Assembly: GCF_000974985.2 (NCBI RefSeq)
Contig: NZ_LAVA02000090.1
Location: forward strand, 62,001-126,000
Source: Streptomyces mangrovisoli
Lineage (GTDB): Bacteria; Actinomycetota; Actinomycetes; Streptomycetales; Streptomycetaceae
DNA: 64,000 nucleotides
Direction of reading: 5' to 3'
This document shows positions 34,778 to 42,955 of the stretch, piece by piece. Within the stretch, counting starts at the first letter, position 1, and each line of letters opens with the position of its first letter. The notes under the pieces are model-generated. The model had not been told where the DNA came from. It searched no databases and was given only the letters and a program-made list of their open reading frames with translations. The position numbers were made by a program, and so were the translations under genes.

Positions 34778-36247
34778 ATGATCTTCCGTCACCCCTCCCC
34801 GCGCGCCGAACGGCTGCTCGTCTCCGCCGCCTTCGCGACCGCCCTCGGCAACAACGTCCAACTCATCGTCGGGGCGCTGCTCCTGGTCCGGGAGCAGCAG
34901 ACCATGCTGGCCGTGGGCTGGCTGTTCATCGCCGTCGCCGTACCGCAGGCGCTGCTGTCGCCCTTTTTCGGCCGGATGGCCGACCGCCACGACCGGCGCG
35001 CCCTGTGGATCGGCTGCGATGCCACGAGCGCGGCCCTGGCCCTGGCGCTGCCGCTGTGGCTCGCCTGCGGCGGCGCCCCGGGGCGTGGGATCTACGGAGC
35101 CAATCTGGCGCTCGCCGTGGTCGGTGCGCTGTTCCTTCCGGCCAGTTCCGCGCTGATCAAGGAGCGGATCCCGGTGGAGCGGCTGCGGCGGTTCAACGCC
35201 CGCTACGAGATGGGGACCCAGGCGGGCATGCTGCTGTCGGCGACCATCGGCGGGCTGTGCGTCCAGGCGTTCGGCAGCGTGCCGCTGCTGGTGTTCAACG
35301 CCGGGACCTTCGCGGTCTCCGCGCTCTGCGTCGTCGCGGTCGGGCGCCGCCCGGACCGGGTGCCGACGTCCGCCGTCACCCCGGAGCCGACCCCCCTGCG
35401 GACGGCCGAGCGCCGACGGCTGCGCCTGCGCAGCTTCATCCTGCTCTACGCCCAGGGCAGTGTCGTCGTGACGGTCTTCAACGCGCTGATGCCCACCGCC
35501 GTCATCGGTGAACTCCATTTCAGCGCGGCCACGTTCGGTGCCGTGGACGCCCTCGGGGGCCTGGGCTTCCTGGCCGCGGCCGGCTGCTACCGGATCGTCG
35601 GCAGGCGCAGTCCGGACCTCCGGATCGCCGTCACGGGTTTCCTGCTCTGCAGCGTCGGCCTGGTGCTCCAGAGCCAGTTCGGGATCGCCGGATACGTCGT
35701 CGGCGTGCCGCTGGGGGCCTTCGTCTTCGGGCAGGCGCGGATCGCGTCCCGCACCATGCTGATGGCCTCCGCCGACGAGGCCTCGGTGGGCCGGGCCTTC
35801 GGACTGGCGAACGGTGGCGGGCTGCTGGCCACGGTCGGCGTGATGTTCCTCGTCGCGACGGTCACCGACCACAGCGACACGCGCTACGGCTTCGGGGTCC
35901 TCGCCGCGCTCCAGCTGCTGGCCACCGTGACCGCCGGAGTGCTGCTGCGGTCGCCGGCATCCTCGAGCGGCGCGGCGGCGTCCGCGGGACGGTACCGGTC
36001 GAGCACGGCCGCCGCGGTCTTCGCGATCTTTCGGCGCAGCTCCTCGGGCGACAGCACCTCGATCTCCGGACCCAGTGACAGCAGCGCGGGCACGGCCAGG
36101 TCGACCGACTCCAGCGGCAGCGTCGCCGTCACCCAGCCGTCGCGGTCCGGCGGTCCGGCCGAGGCTTCGACGGCCCGGACCAGCGCCGCGTCCAGCCGGT
36201 CCGGCAGTGCGGCCAGCAGCGACGGCGCGATCCGCACGCAGGCCTGA
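34778..36247 (+). CDS. MFS transporter (DHA-like) with abnormal C-terminal read-through
   Basis: This 489-codon reading frame has a typical 11-12-helix MFS domain in residues 1-395, with the signature FFGRMADRHDRRALWIG after helix 2 and a second half beginning near RLRSFILLYAQGS. It resembles drug or lipid efflux carriers. The natural end is expected near LATVTAGVLLRSP (about 35955), but no stop codon follows, and the frame runs about 95 codons into the antisense of the convergent WYL regulator, giving a Ser/Ala-rich tail. This suggests that a deletion removed the original stop. Confidence 0.8.
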   Translation: MIFRHPSPRAERLLVSAAFATALGNNVQLIVGALLLVREQQTMLAVGWLFIAVAVPQALLSPFFGRMADRHDRRALWIGCDATSAALALALPLWLACGGAPGRGIYGANLALAVVGALFLPASSALIKERIPVERLRRFNARYEMGTQAGMLLSATIGGLCVQAFGSVPLLVFNAGTFAVSALCVVAVGRRPDRVPTSAVTPEPTPLRTAERRRLRLRSFILLYAQGSVVVTVFNALMPTAVIGELHFSAATFGAVDALGGLGFLAAAGCYRIVGRRSPDLRIAVTGFLLCSVGLVLQSQFGIAGYVVGVPLGAFVFGQARIASRTMLMASADEASVGRAFGLANGGGLLATVGVMFLVATVTDHSDTRYGFGVLAALQLLATVTAGVLLRSPASSSGAAASAGRYRSSTAAAVFAIFRRSSSGDSTSISGPSDSSAGTARSTDSSGSVAVTQPSRSGGPAEASTARTSAASSRSGSAASSDGAIRTQA

Positions 36248-36957
36248 AGCCGCAGCCTGCGGGCGTCGTAGGCGGCGAGGTAGTCCTGCCAGTGGGCGGT
36301 GAGGTCGAAGCCGTCGGGGCGTTCGAAGCCGTCCTCGCCGACGTCGAGGCGGAGGATCGACGAGACCCGGTAGGTGCGCACCGTCCCGTCCACCGCCGCG
36401 ACCAGGTACCAGACGCCCGCCTTGAGCACCAGACCGTACGGGTCCAGCTCGCGTTCGACCTCCTGCGGCTTGGCCCAGCGGCGGTAGCGCACCTGGATGC
36501 GCCGCTGGTTCCAGACGGCCTCGGCGAGCGCGACCAGGACGGGCGGCGAGTCCTTCTCCCGGTACCAGCCGAGCGCGTCGAGGTGGAAGCGCTCACGGAT
36601 CCGGCCGTCGCGTTCCCGCAGCGGGGCCGGGAGCGCCGCGGTGAGTTTCAGCTGGGCCGCCGCGAGCACCTCGCCCAGCCCCAGGTCGTCCGCGGCACCG
36701 GGCAGCCCGGCCAGGAACAGCGATTCGGCCTCGTCGGCGTGGAGTCCGGTGAGCCGGGTCCGGTAGCCGCCGACCAGTTGGTAGCCGCCACCGTGCCCGG
36801 CGTCGCCGTAGACCGGGACGCCGGCGCTGATCAGCGAGTCGACGTCCCGGTAGACGGTCCGGGCCGAGACACCGAGCTCCGCAGCGAGCTCGTCGGCCGT
36901 CAGCCTGCCCCGGTTCTGCAGCAGGAGCAGCAGGGAGAGGAGCCGGGCCGCACGCAT
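35884..36957 (-). CDS. HTH-WYL domain transcriptional regulator (YafY family)
   Basis: This 357-residue regulator starts with a DeoR-like helix-turn-helix (LTADELAAELGVSARTVYRDVDSL) followed by GGYQLVGGYRTRLTGL, then a WYL domain (about 145-235; LKAGVWYLVAAVDG and VRTYRVSSI), and a C-terminal extension. WYL domains sense nucleotides or single-stranded DNA. The normal end is expected near AAAVLDRYRP. About 28 further residues encoded antisense to the MFS gene appear non-native. I chose the ATG at 36957, which begins the conserved N-terminus (MRAARLLSLL). Confidence 0.87.
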   Translation of the reverse strand: MRAARLLSLLLLLQNRGRLTADELAAELGVSARTVYRDVDSLISAGVPVYGDAGHGGGYQLVGGYRTRLTGLHADEAESLFLAGLPGAADDLGLGEVLAAAQLKLTAALPAPLRERDGRIRERFHLDALGWYREKDSPPVLVALAEAVWNQRRIQVRYRRWAKPQEVERELDPYGLVLKAGVWYLVAAVDGTVRTYRVSSILRLDVGEDGFERPDGFDLTAHWQDYLAAYDARRLRLQACVRIAPSLLAALPDRLDAALVRAVEASAGPPDRDGWVTATLPLESVDLAVPALLSLGPEIEVLSPEELRRKIAKTAAAVLDRYRPADAAAPLEDAGDRSSTPAVTVASSWSAARTPKP

Positions 36958-37068
36958 GGCCCGATCATTCCAGGTCCGAACGCCCTTGCGCGCGGGCACC
37001 GGTCGTCCGACGCACGACGCGTTCCGTGTACGGCGCCGTCGCCCGCGCCGCTGGTCTGCGGGGGCAGG

Positions 37069-37953
37069 TCACCTGACGTCGACGTAGTCACCGGTGGCCG
37101 TGGCCGCGTCGGTGGCCTTGGTCCCCGCGTACAGGAAGCGGTAGTAGCCGTCGTACGTGGCCTTGGTCGTGGCCGACAGGCTGCCGCCGGTGCCGCTCGT
37201 GACCGTCTTGAGCGTGCTGTAGGTGGTGCTGCCCTTCTTGCGGAACTGCAGCTTCACGGGCTGGCCCTTGTACCCCGGGTAGGTGCCCTTGGCCCAATCG
37301 GCCTGCGTGAGCTTGCCCTTGACCGTGATGGTCCGGCCCTTCTTGACGGGCTCCGGAGTGGCGTCGGCGGTCAGCTTGGCGGCGCGCTTGATCAGCGTGG
37401 TGGTGACGTCGTCGTCGGTGCTGGCGTCCGCGTACAGGTCCCAGGCGCCCAGCAGCAGCTTCCACGTGCCCGGCACGCCGTTGCCGGCCAGGTCGTGCTT
37501 CGGGTCCACCGAGAAGGCGGCCGTGCAGCTGTAGTGGCCCTGCTGAGTCGCCGACTCCGTGCAGTCCGAGACGTCGGACGCCTCCAGCGCACCAGTGATG
37601 CCGTCCTCGGTCGTCGAGTCGGTGCCCTGCCACAGGTAGGCGACCGAGAGGGCGACACCGCCCGCGTAGTAGACGTCGTAGCTGACCTTGAACGACTTCT
37701 TCGCGGTCGCGCCGACGACCACGCTCTTGCCGCCGTTGATGACCGCGTTGCTGAACTTGGCGTTGCCGATCACGGTGTCCGGGCGGGCGGCGAGGGACTG
37801 GAGGTCGGCCGTGACGCCCGGCCGGGATTGCGCCTGGGCCTGCGTCTGTGCGTGCGCCTGTGTCTGTGCGTGCGCCTGTGCCGCGGACGACAGGGCGATC
37901 GGGCTGAGCAGGGCAAGACCGGCGGCGACGCCGACGGCGGCACGTATACGCAT
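37069..37953 (-). CDS. Secreted protein with C-terminal immunoglobulin-like domain
   Basis: This 294-residue protein has a Sec signal peptide (MRIRAAVGVAAGLALLSPIAL, cleaved near AQA) followed by a short AHAQTQ repeat region (about residues 26-42). The mature part has a beta-rich domain with one likely disulphide pair (near residues 125-140) and a C-terminal domain with PVKKGRTITVKGKLTQADW and PVKLQFRKKGSTTYSTLKTV, the style seen in bacterial Ig-like calcium-binding or adhesion-type domains. No catalytic motif is seen. Similar secreted proteins of unknown function are common in Streptomyces. Confidence 0.72.
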   Translation of the reverse strand: MRIRAAVGVAAGLALLSPIALSSAAQAHAQTQAHAQTQAQAQSRPGVTADLQSLAARPDTVIGNAKFSNAVINGGKSVVVGATAKKSFKVSYDVYYAGGVALSVAYLWQGTDSTTEDGITGALEASDVSDCTESATQQGHYSCTAAFSVDPKHDLAGNGVPGTWKLLLGAWDLYADASTDDDVTTTLIKRAAKLTADATPEPVKKGRTITVKGKLTQADWAKGTYPGYKGQPVKLQFRKKGSTTYSTLKTVTSGTGGSLSATTKATYDGYYRFLYAGTKATDAATATGDYVDVR

Positions 37954-38069
37954 GTGGGATCCCAACGCAGAGTGGTACGGCGGGAGACCCCGTGTCGGCG
38001 GCCCCCCGCGTGGTCCACTTCAGGCTGTCATCCGCCGGCCCGCCCGCGGATCCGTGGAACTACGTATCC

Positions 38070-38480
38070 TCAGTCGCCGGCCCGGGTGACCTCGGCTCCC
38101 TGGCGCAGGGCTCGGGGAATCTCCGCAACCTCCCCGACGGTCGCGATGAGCGCGGTGACGACGGCCTCGGGCGCGTCGCCGTCGACCTCGACGCCATAGG
38201 TGATCCCGGTCGATCGCCACGTCGCCGTGTCGAAGCCGCCCTCCGCCCGGACCCGGACGCCACGGAGTTCGAGTCCGCGGGCCGCGGCCTCGCGGTAGAG
38301 GTCGTTCAGCACGCACGCGGCCACGGCCAGATTCAGGACGTGTCCACCAGTGAACGCCGATCGCACCTCGACGCCGCCGGACGTCCACCGGTGCGGCCAG
38401 CGCAGGACGTACTCGGCGTCGCCCTCGGCCTCGGTGCGGAACGACCCCGCCTGCGCCACCACTTCGAACCGCTCGTCCAT
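38070..38480 (-). CDS. OsmC family protein
   Basis: This 136-residue protein has the OsmC/Ohr layout: an N-terminal beta region (RFEVVAQAGSFRTEAEGDAEYVL), a central helix with a conserved cysteine (LNLAVAACVLNDLYREAAARGLEL) and a C-terminal beta-alpha region. The second active-site cysteine of peroxide-reducing Ohr is not apparent, so this is a more general OsmC-like member. Such proteins protect against hydroperoxides or bind small electrophiles. The ATG at 38480 is the first start in the conserved region. Confidence 0.83.
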   Translation of the reverse strand: MDERFEVVAQAGSFRTEAEGDAEYVLRWPHRWTSGGVEVRSAFTGGHVLNLAVAACVLNDLYREAAARGLELRGVRVRAEGGFDTATWRSTGITYGVEVDGDAPEAVVTALIATVGEVAEIPRALRQGAEVTRAGD

Positions 38481-38617
38481 GCCCTGTCTCCCGCCTGGCC
38501 GCTGGTGAATGCAGCCATCATCGAGCAATTCCGGAGCGAGGGCGTGCCCCGCGCCGCACCGGCCCGCGCGGGGGATGATGGCGACGCACACGACGGAGCA
38601 CGAGGTCAGGAGCTTTC

Positions 38618-38956
38618 ATGGCGAAGCGGGTTCACCAGCCCCGCGAGGACGCGGAGTTCGATTTCATCCTCGGGATGAGCCCGGTCCCTGTCCTCGCCTA
38701 CTTCATCGGCACCTGGCCCAAGGCGATCGAACCCTGCCGGGCGGTGGATCTCGTGATGGCCGCCGTCGCCGACGAGTACGCGGGCCGGCTGACCGCCGTC
38801 CGCACCGACATGACGCGCTGTCCGGCCGCCACCCGGCGCTACGCGATCACCCAGGCCCCGTCCCATGTCCTGCTCAAGGACGGGGAGGCCGTGGCACACG
38901 GCACCGGACCGGTGACCGACGCCGAGGTGCGGAACCTACTCGACAGCCACCTCTGA
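38618..38956 (+). CDS. Thioredoxin-like protein lacking the CxxC motif
   Basis: This 112-residue single-domain protein has the thioredoxin pattern: an ILGMSPVPVLAYFIGTWPKAIEPC strand-loop, a central helix, then VRTDMTRCPAATRRYAITQAPSHVLLKDGEAV, which matches the thioredoxin cis-Pro region. In place of WCxxC it has GTWPKAIEPC, so only the resolving-position cysteine remains. It probably cannot perform normal dithiol reduction and may act through a single cysteine or as a structural partner. AGGAG precedes the ATG. Confidence 0.72.
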   Translation: MAKRVHQPREDAEFDFILGMSPVPVLAYFIGTWPKAIEPCRAVDLVMAAVADEYAGRLTAVRTDMTRCPAATRRYAITQAPSHVLLKDGEAVAHGTGPVTDAEVRNLLDSHL

Positions 38957-38957
38957 G

Positions 38958-38993
38958 CGGCCGCCCCGGGCTCGCGGGGCTCCGGGGCGGCCG
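38958..38993 (+). terminator. Hairpin terminator after the thioredoxin-like gene
   Basis: A perfect 12-bp stem CGGCCGCCCCGG (38958-38969 with 38982-38993) and a 12-base loop follow directly after the stop codon. There is no T run, as is common for Streptomyces terminators. Confidence 0.7.
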
Positions 38994-39010
38994 TCCAGTC
39001 CGGCCGGTCT

Positions 39011-39103
39011 GATCGGGTTTTGGTCGGCTCGGGTCCGGTCGGATCGGGTCGGGTCCGGTGGGGTCCGGTCGGGCCGGATCCCGTCCGGTCGAGTCGGGCT
39101 GGT
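39011..39103. repeat. Degenerate GGTCSGG short tandem repeat
   Basis: About 90 bases are built from irregular copies of GGTCCGGTCGG and GGATCGGGTC-like units. They lie between two convergent genes. No coding potential fits both strands. This may be a simple slipped-strand array, with no evident function. Confidence 0.65.
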
Positions 39104-39877
39104 CTATTCGTCCACGCCGAGCGTGAGTGTCCCGGTGTAGCCGGAGGACGCCGAACTGCCGAGTGCCGTCAGGGTCAGCAGCCCGGAGGAGGCGCCCCCG
39201 CCGTCGTAGACCGAGTCCTGGCTGAGCGTGGTGCGGGTGACCTTGTTGGTGGAGTACGGCGAGATCTTCGCGACCGCCGTGGTGACCGTCTCGCTGAAGA
39301 ACAGCTGGCCGGTGTGCAGGGTGGTGCCGCCGGTGAAGGAGCCGTCGGAGGTGAGCGTGACACCCGTGTGCACCTTGACGTGCACGTGGATGCAGCGACC
39401 CCGGTACCAGCCCGGGTAGATCGAGGTGAGGGCGGCGAGGCCGGAGCTGTCGGTGAGCACACCGCCGCGCAGGAACGTACCGTCGTCGCTCTCGCTGTGG
39501 CCGTTGTTGCCGACGTAGCCGGAGTACTCGCCGAGGGCGTCGCAGTGCCAGATCTCCACGAGCGCGCCCGACAGGGGCGTGCAGGCGGAGTCGACGACGG
39601 TCAGGGACAGCTTGAGCGGGACACCCGCCTTGCCCTCCGTCACATCCGACCGGACGAGGGCTCCGTCCAGGTAGTAGGGACCTTCGGTCATCTCCTTGGT
39701 GAGGGAGCACACGGCGGCCGCGGCCTCGGCGGCGGCCGGAGTCATGCGCGGGGTCTGCTGGGCGGTCGCGGTCTGCGGTGCGGCCGCGGCTCCCACGGCC
39801 AGCGCGGCTGCCGTGGTTCCGGTGGCGATCAGTACGGTGCGGCGCCCCGGGGCGCGGCCGTTCGAGGTGTCTGTCAT
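39104..39877 (-). CDS. Tat-exported intradiol ring-cleavage dioxygenase
   Basis: This 257-residue protein has a twin-arginine signal (GRRTVLIATGTTAAALAVG) and an intradiol dioxygenase domain. Fe(III) ligands are recognisable: Tyr in TEGPYYLDG, Tyr in YPGWYRGR and two His in CIHVHVKV. The N-terminal helix used by catechol dioxygenases for dimerisation is absent, as in the secreted actinobacterial subgroup that acts on lignin-derived or plant phenolic catechols outside the cell. The ATG at 39877 fits the Tat signal. A GTG two codons upstream is an alternative. Confidence 0.9.
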   Translation of the reverse strand: MTDTSNGRAPGRRTVLIATGTTAAALAVGAAAAPQTATAQQTPRMTPAAAEAAAAVCSLTKEMTEGPYYLDGALVRSDVTEGKAGVPLKLSLTVVDSACTPLSGALVEIWHCDALGEYSGYVGNNGHSESDDGTFLRGGVLTDSSGLAALTSIYPGWYRGRCIHVHVKVHTGVTLTSDGSFTGGTTLHTGQLFFSETVTTAVAKISPYSTNKVTRTTLSQDSVYDGGGASSGLLTLTALGSSASSGYTGTLTLGVDE

Positions 39878-39999
39878 GGACACCGCAACCTAGGAGCGGG
39901 ACCTGAAGCGGAGCTGTGCCGCCGGCAAAGTGCGCCGCCGTCAAGACCTTTGCGCGCCACGTTGCGCGGGGCGCGACGGGCGGGCACCGAGAGGCATGA

Positions 40000-40157
40000 C
40001 GAAACTTTCGACGCCATCGAACGTTTTCGCGCACCCGCTCACCCTTGGCGTGACTTCTAGCCGAGTCTCGAAGTCGAAGCAGGCGCATTCACCTGCGGCG
40101 ACACGAGCACTTCGCACCCGCTCACCTCTTCGCAGCTTTCGAAACAATTACCGAAAG
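40000..40157 (+). promoter_or_regulatory. Xylanase promoter region with CGAAA/TTTCG boxes
   Basis: Upstream of the GH11 gene lie CGAAACTTTCG (40000-40010), TCGAACGTTTTCG (40018-40029), CTTTCGAAAC (40136-40145) and CCGAAAGG (40150-40157). These resemble the GAAA-N-TTTC boxes reported upstream of several Streptomyces xylanase genes. An exact 14-base direct repeat CGCACCCGCTCACC occurs at 40030-40043 and 40113-40126. Tandem TTGACA hexamers near 40160-40172 may be -35 elements. The whole interval 39884-40221 is otherwise non-coding. Confidence 0.6.
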
Positions 40158-40170
40158 GATTGACAGTTGA

Positions 40171-41315
<1,145 letters not shown>

Positions 41316-41376
41316 CAGCACCAGCACCACCTGCGCGGCACGGCGGGCACACCGCCGTGCCGCTGCGGCACGACGG

Positions 41377-41970
41377 TCAGGCCCCGCTGTCGTGGGGCAC
41401 CGTTCCGGCGGCGACGCGAAGGGGTCCCCCGAGCCAGTGCGCCGTCTCCGCCCGGTCGCGCAGCCGGACCACCATCAGCTCCGGCCGGGCGTCGAGCACC
41501 GCGCTCACCCTGGCCGCCGTCTTGGCGTGGGTGTTCCACGCCCAGCGCACGATGTGCTCGCGGTCGGTGAAGATCGTCCACAGGGGTGGCTCCACGTTGC
41601 CGTTCCACAGCCGCTCACGGCGCAGACGGCGCCTGAGGGTGCGACGGACCACCTGACGCATGACCCGCGTGCGGGGCAGGTCCAGCCAGATCAACAGGTC
41701 GGCCCGTTCGGCGAGATGGGCGCGGACCAGGCCGTACTGCCACTCCGTCACCCACCCCTGCTCGGCGCTGAAGCGGTGGACGTCCGTCTCGAACGTGGGG
41801 CGCGGGGTCCAGTCGGGGCCGTGGTAGAGCGCGTCGATCTCCACGTGCGGCACGCCGAGCTCGGCGCCCACACGCGCGGCGAGGGTCGTCTTGCCGGATC
41901 CGGACGTACCGGCGACAAGGACGCGACGGGGCAGGTCGGGCAGCGGGTCGTTCGGTCCTAGCAGGGGCAC
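41377..41970 (-). CDS. P-loop ATPase/kinase-like protein (FlaR/topology-modulation type)
   Basis: This 197-residue nucleotide-binding protein starts with a clear Walker A (VAGTSGSGKTT) and has LLIWLDLPRTRVMRQVVRRTLRRRL, a helix style found in adenylate-kinase-like proteins annotated as topology-modulation or FlaR proteins. Substrate and role are unknown. It lies 28 bases after the CbiZ-like gene in the same direction, so they may be cotranscribed. Confidence 0.83.
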   Translation of the reverse strand: MPLLGPNDPLPDLPRRVLVAGTSGSGKTTLAARVGAELGVPHVEIDALYHGPDWTPRPTFETDVHRFSAEQGWVTEWQYGLVRAHLAERADLLIWLDLPRTRVMRQVVRRTLRRRLRRERLWNGNVEPPLWTIFTDREHIVRWAWNTHAKTAARVSAVLDARPELMVVRLRDRAETAHWLGGPLRVAAGTVPHDSGA

Positions 41971-41998
41971 GTGGGTCAGGTTAGAGCCTGCCGCTCCG

Positions 41999-42679
41999 TC
42001 ACGGCTCGATCGTCGCGGCTCGTACGGCCGCGTGCACGGCCCGTGCCAGGCGCGCGCCCCACACGGACCGGGGGCCGGCGAAGGCGTGGGCCTGCTCGCC
42101 GACGCGCACCGTCCGTGCCGCGACGCAGACGGCGTCCGTCGGTGTGCCGGAGCAGTCGTAGCCGGATTCGAGGAGTGCCTGCACCTTCGCCTCGGTGGCC
42201 GTGGCCACCGCGTTGACCAGCGCCGCGTCCGTCAGCGGCACCGGGAGCGCGGCCACGATGTTGATCGTGCCCGGGGCGGGTGGCAGCGCGCTGCCCGCGA
42301 TGGGGGTCGCCGCCCATCCCCGTACCCCGAGTCCCGCGGTGGCGACGACGTCGACGCCTCCGTCCCGGGCCCGGCCGTGTGCCGTGACGTCGGCCGCCGT
42401 CATCAGCCCCACCCCGGCGCCGCGCGCGCCCGCGGCCTCGGCCAGTTCGGCGAGATGGCGGTCGGGGTCGGTGCGCCGGTATCCGTGGGACACCTGCGCG
42501 TTCAGGACCCACGCGCGTTCGCCGAGTCCGCCGCCGAGGACGGCGCTGGAGACCATGCGCCAGCCGTCACCCGCCCTCCACAGCAGCGCGTGCAGGCGCT
42601 CGCCGTTCTCGGTACGGGTGAGCTGCTGCACCCGCAGCAGCTCACCGACGGGACGGGGCGGCGGTACGACGACGGTCAC
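41999..42679 (-). CDS. cbiZ: Adenosylcobinamide amidohydrolase, CbiZ family
   Basis: This 226-residue protein contains the CbiZ signature GTINIVAALPVPLTDAALVNAV, with ATEAKVQALLESGYDCSGTPTDAVCVAA following. CbiZ cleaves adenosylcobinamide or pseudo-B12 to adenosylcobyric acid so that scavenged corrinoids can be remodelled into the proper cobalamin. No other cobalamin gene is nearby, and I found no obvious B12 riboswitch in the upstream region. Confidence 0.88.
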   Translation of the reverse strand: MTVVVPPPRPVGELLRVQQLTRTENGERLHALLWRAGDGWRMVSSAVLGGGLGERAWVLNAQVSHGYRRTDPDRHLAELAEAAGARGAGVGLMTAADVTAHGRARDGGVDVVATAGLGVRGWAATPIAGSALPPAPGTINIVAALPVPLTDAALVNAVATATEAKVQALLESGYDCSGTPTDAVCVAARTVRVGEQAHAFAGPRSVWGARLARAVHAAVRAATIEP

Positions 42680-42842
42680 GTGGGCGGACTTCCTGCGAGG
42701 CGGACACCGGCTGAGCCTACGTCAGCGGGCCGGCGCGTCCGTGACCGTCGCGGTCGTGCGGCGGGGCACGCGGGTTCCGTCCCGGGTGGCCGGAGTGGGC
42801 CGCGCGCCGGGAATCGTGAATGGCCTTGTGCATCCCCTAGGC

Positions 42843-42860
42843 GTACCGACTAGTCGGTAC
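42843..42860. promoter_or_regulatory. 18-bp perfect palindrome, TetR-type operator
   Basis: GTACCGACTAGTCGGTAC is an 18-bp perfect palindrome 96 bases upstream of the MFS gene, in a more AT-rich pocket. Its layout (ACCGACTAGTCGGT core, central TA step) resembles TetR-family operators. No TetR gene is adjacent, so the repressor would act in trans. The divergent CbiZ gene is on the other side. Confidence 0.7.
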
Positions 42861-42955
42861 TACCCTCTGGCCACGTTCTCGGAGCCGGGCCGTCACGCAC
42901 CCTCGTCGCACCGACGCAGGCGCCTGGTTCACGGGGTATTCCTGGGAGGAGCCGT

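Noticed and set aside
42680-42955. Cobalamin riboswitch upstream of cbiZ
   Set aside because: No B12-box-like sequence or supporting helices could be seen; only the palindrome near the MFS gene stands out.
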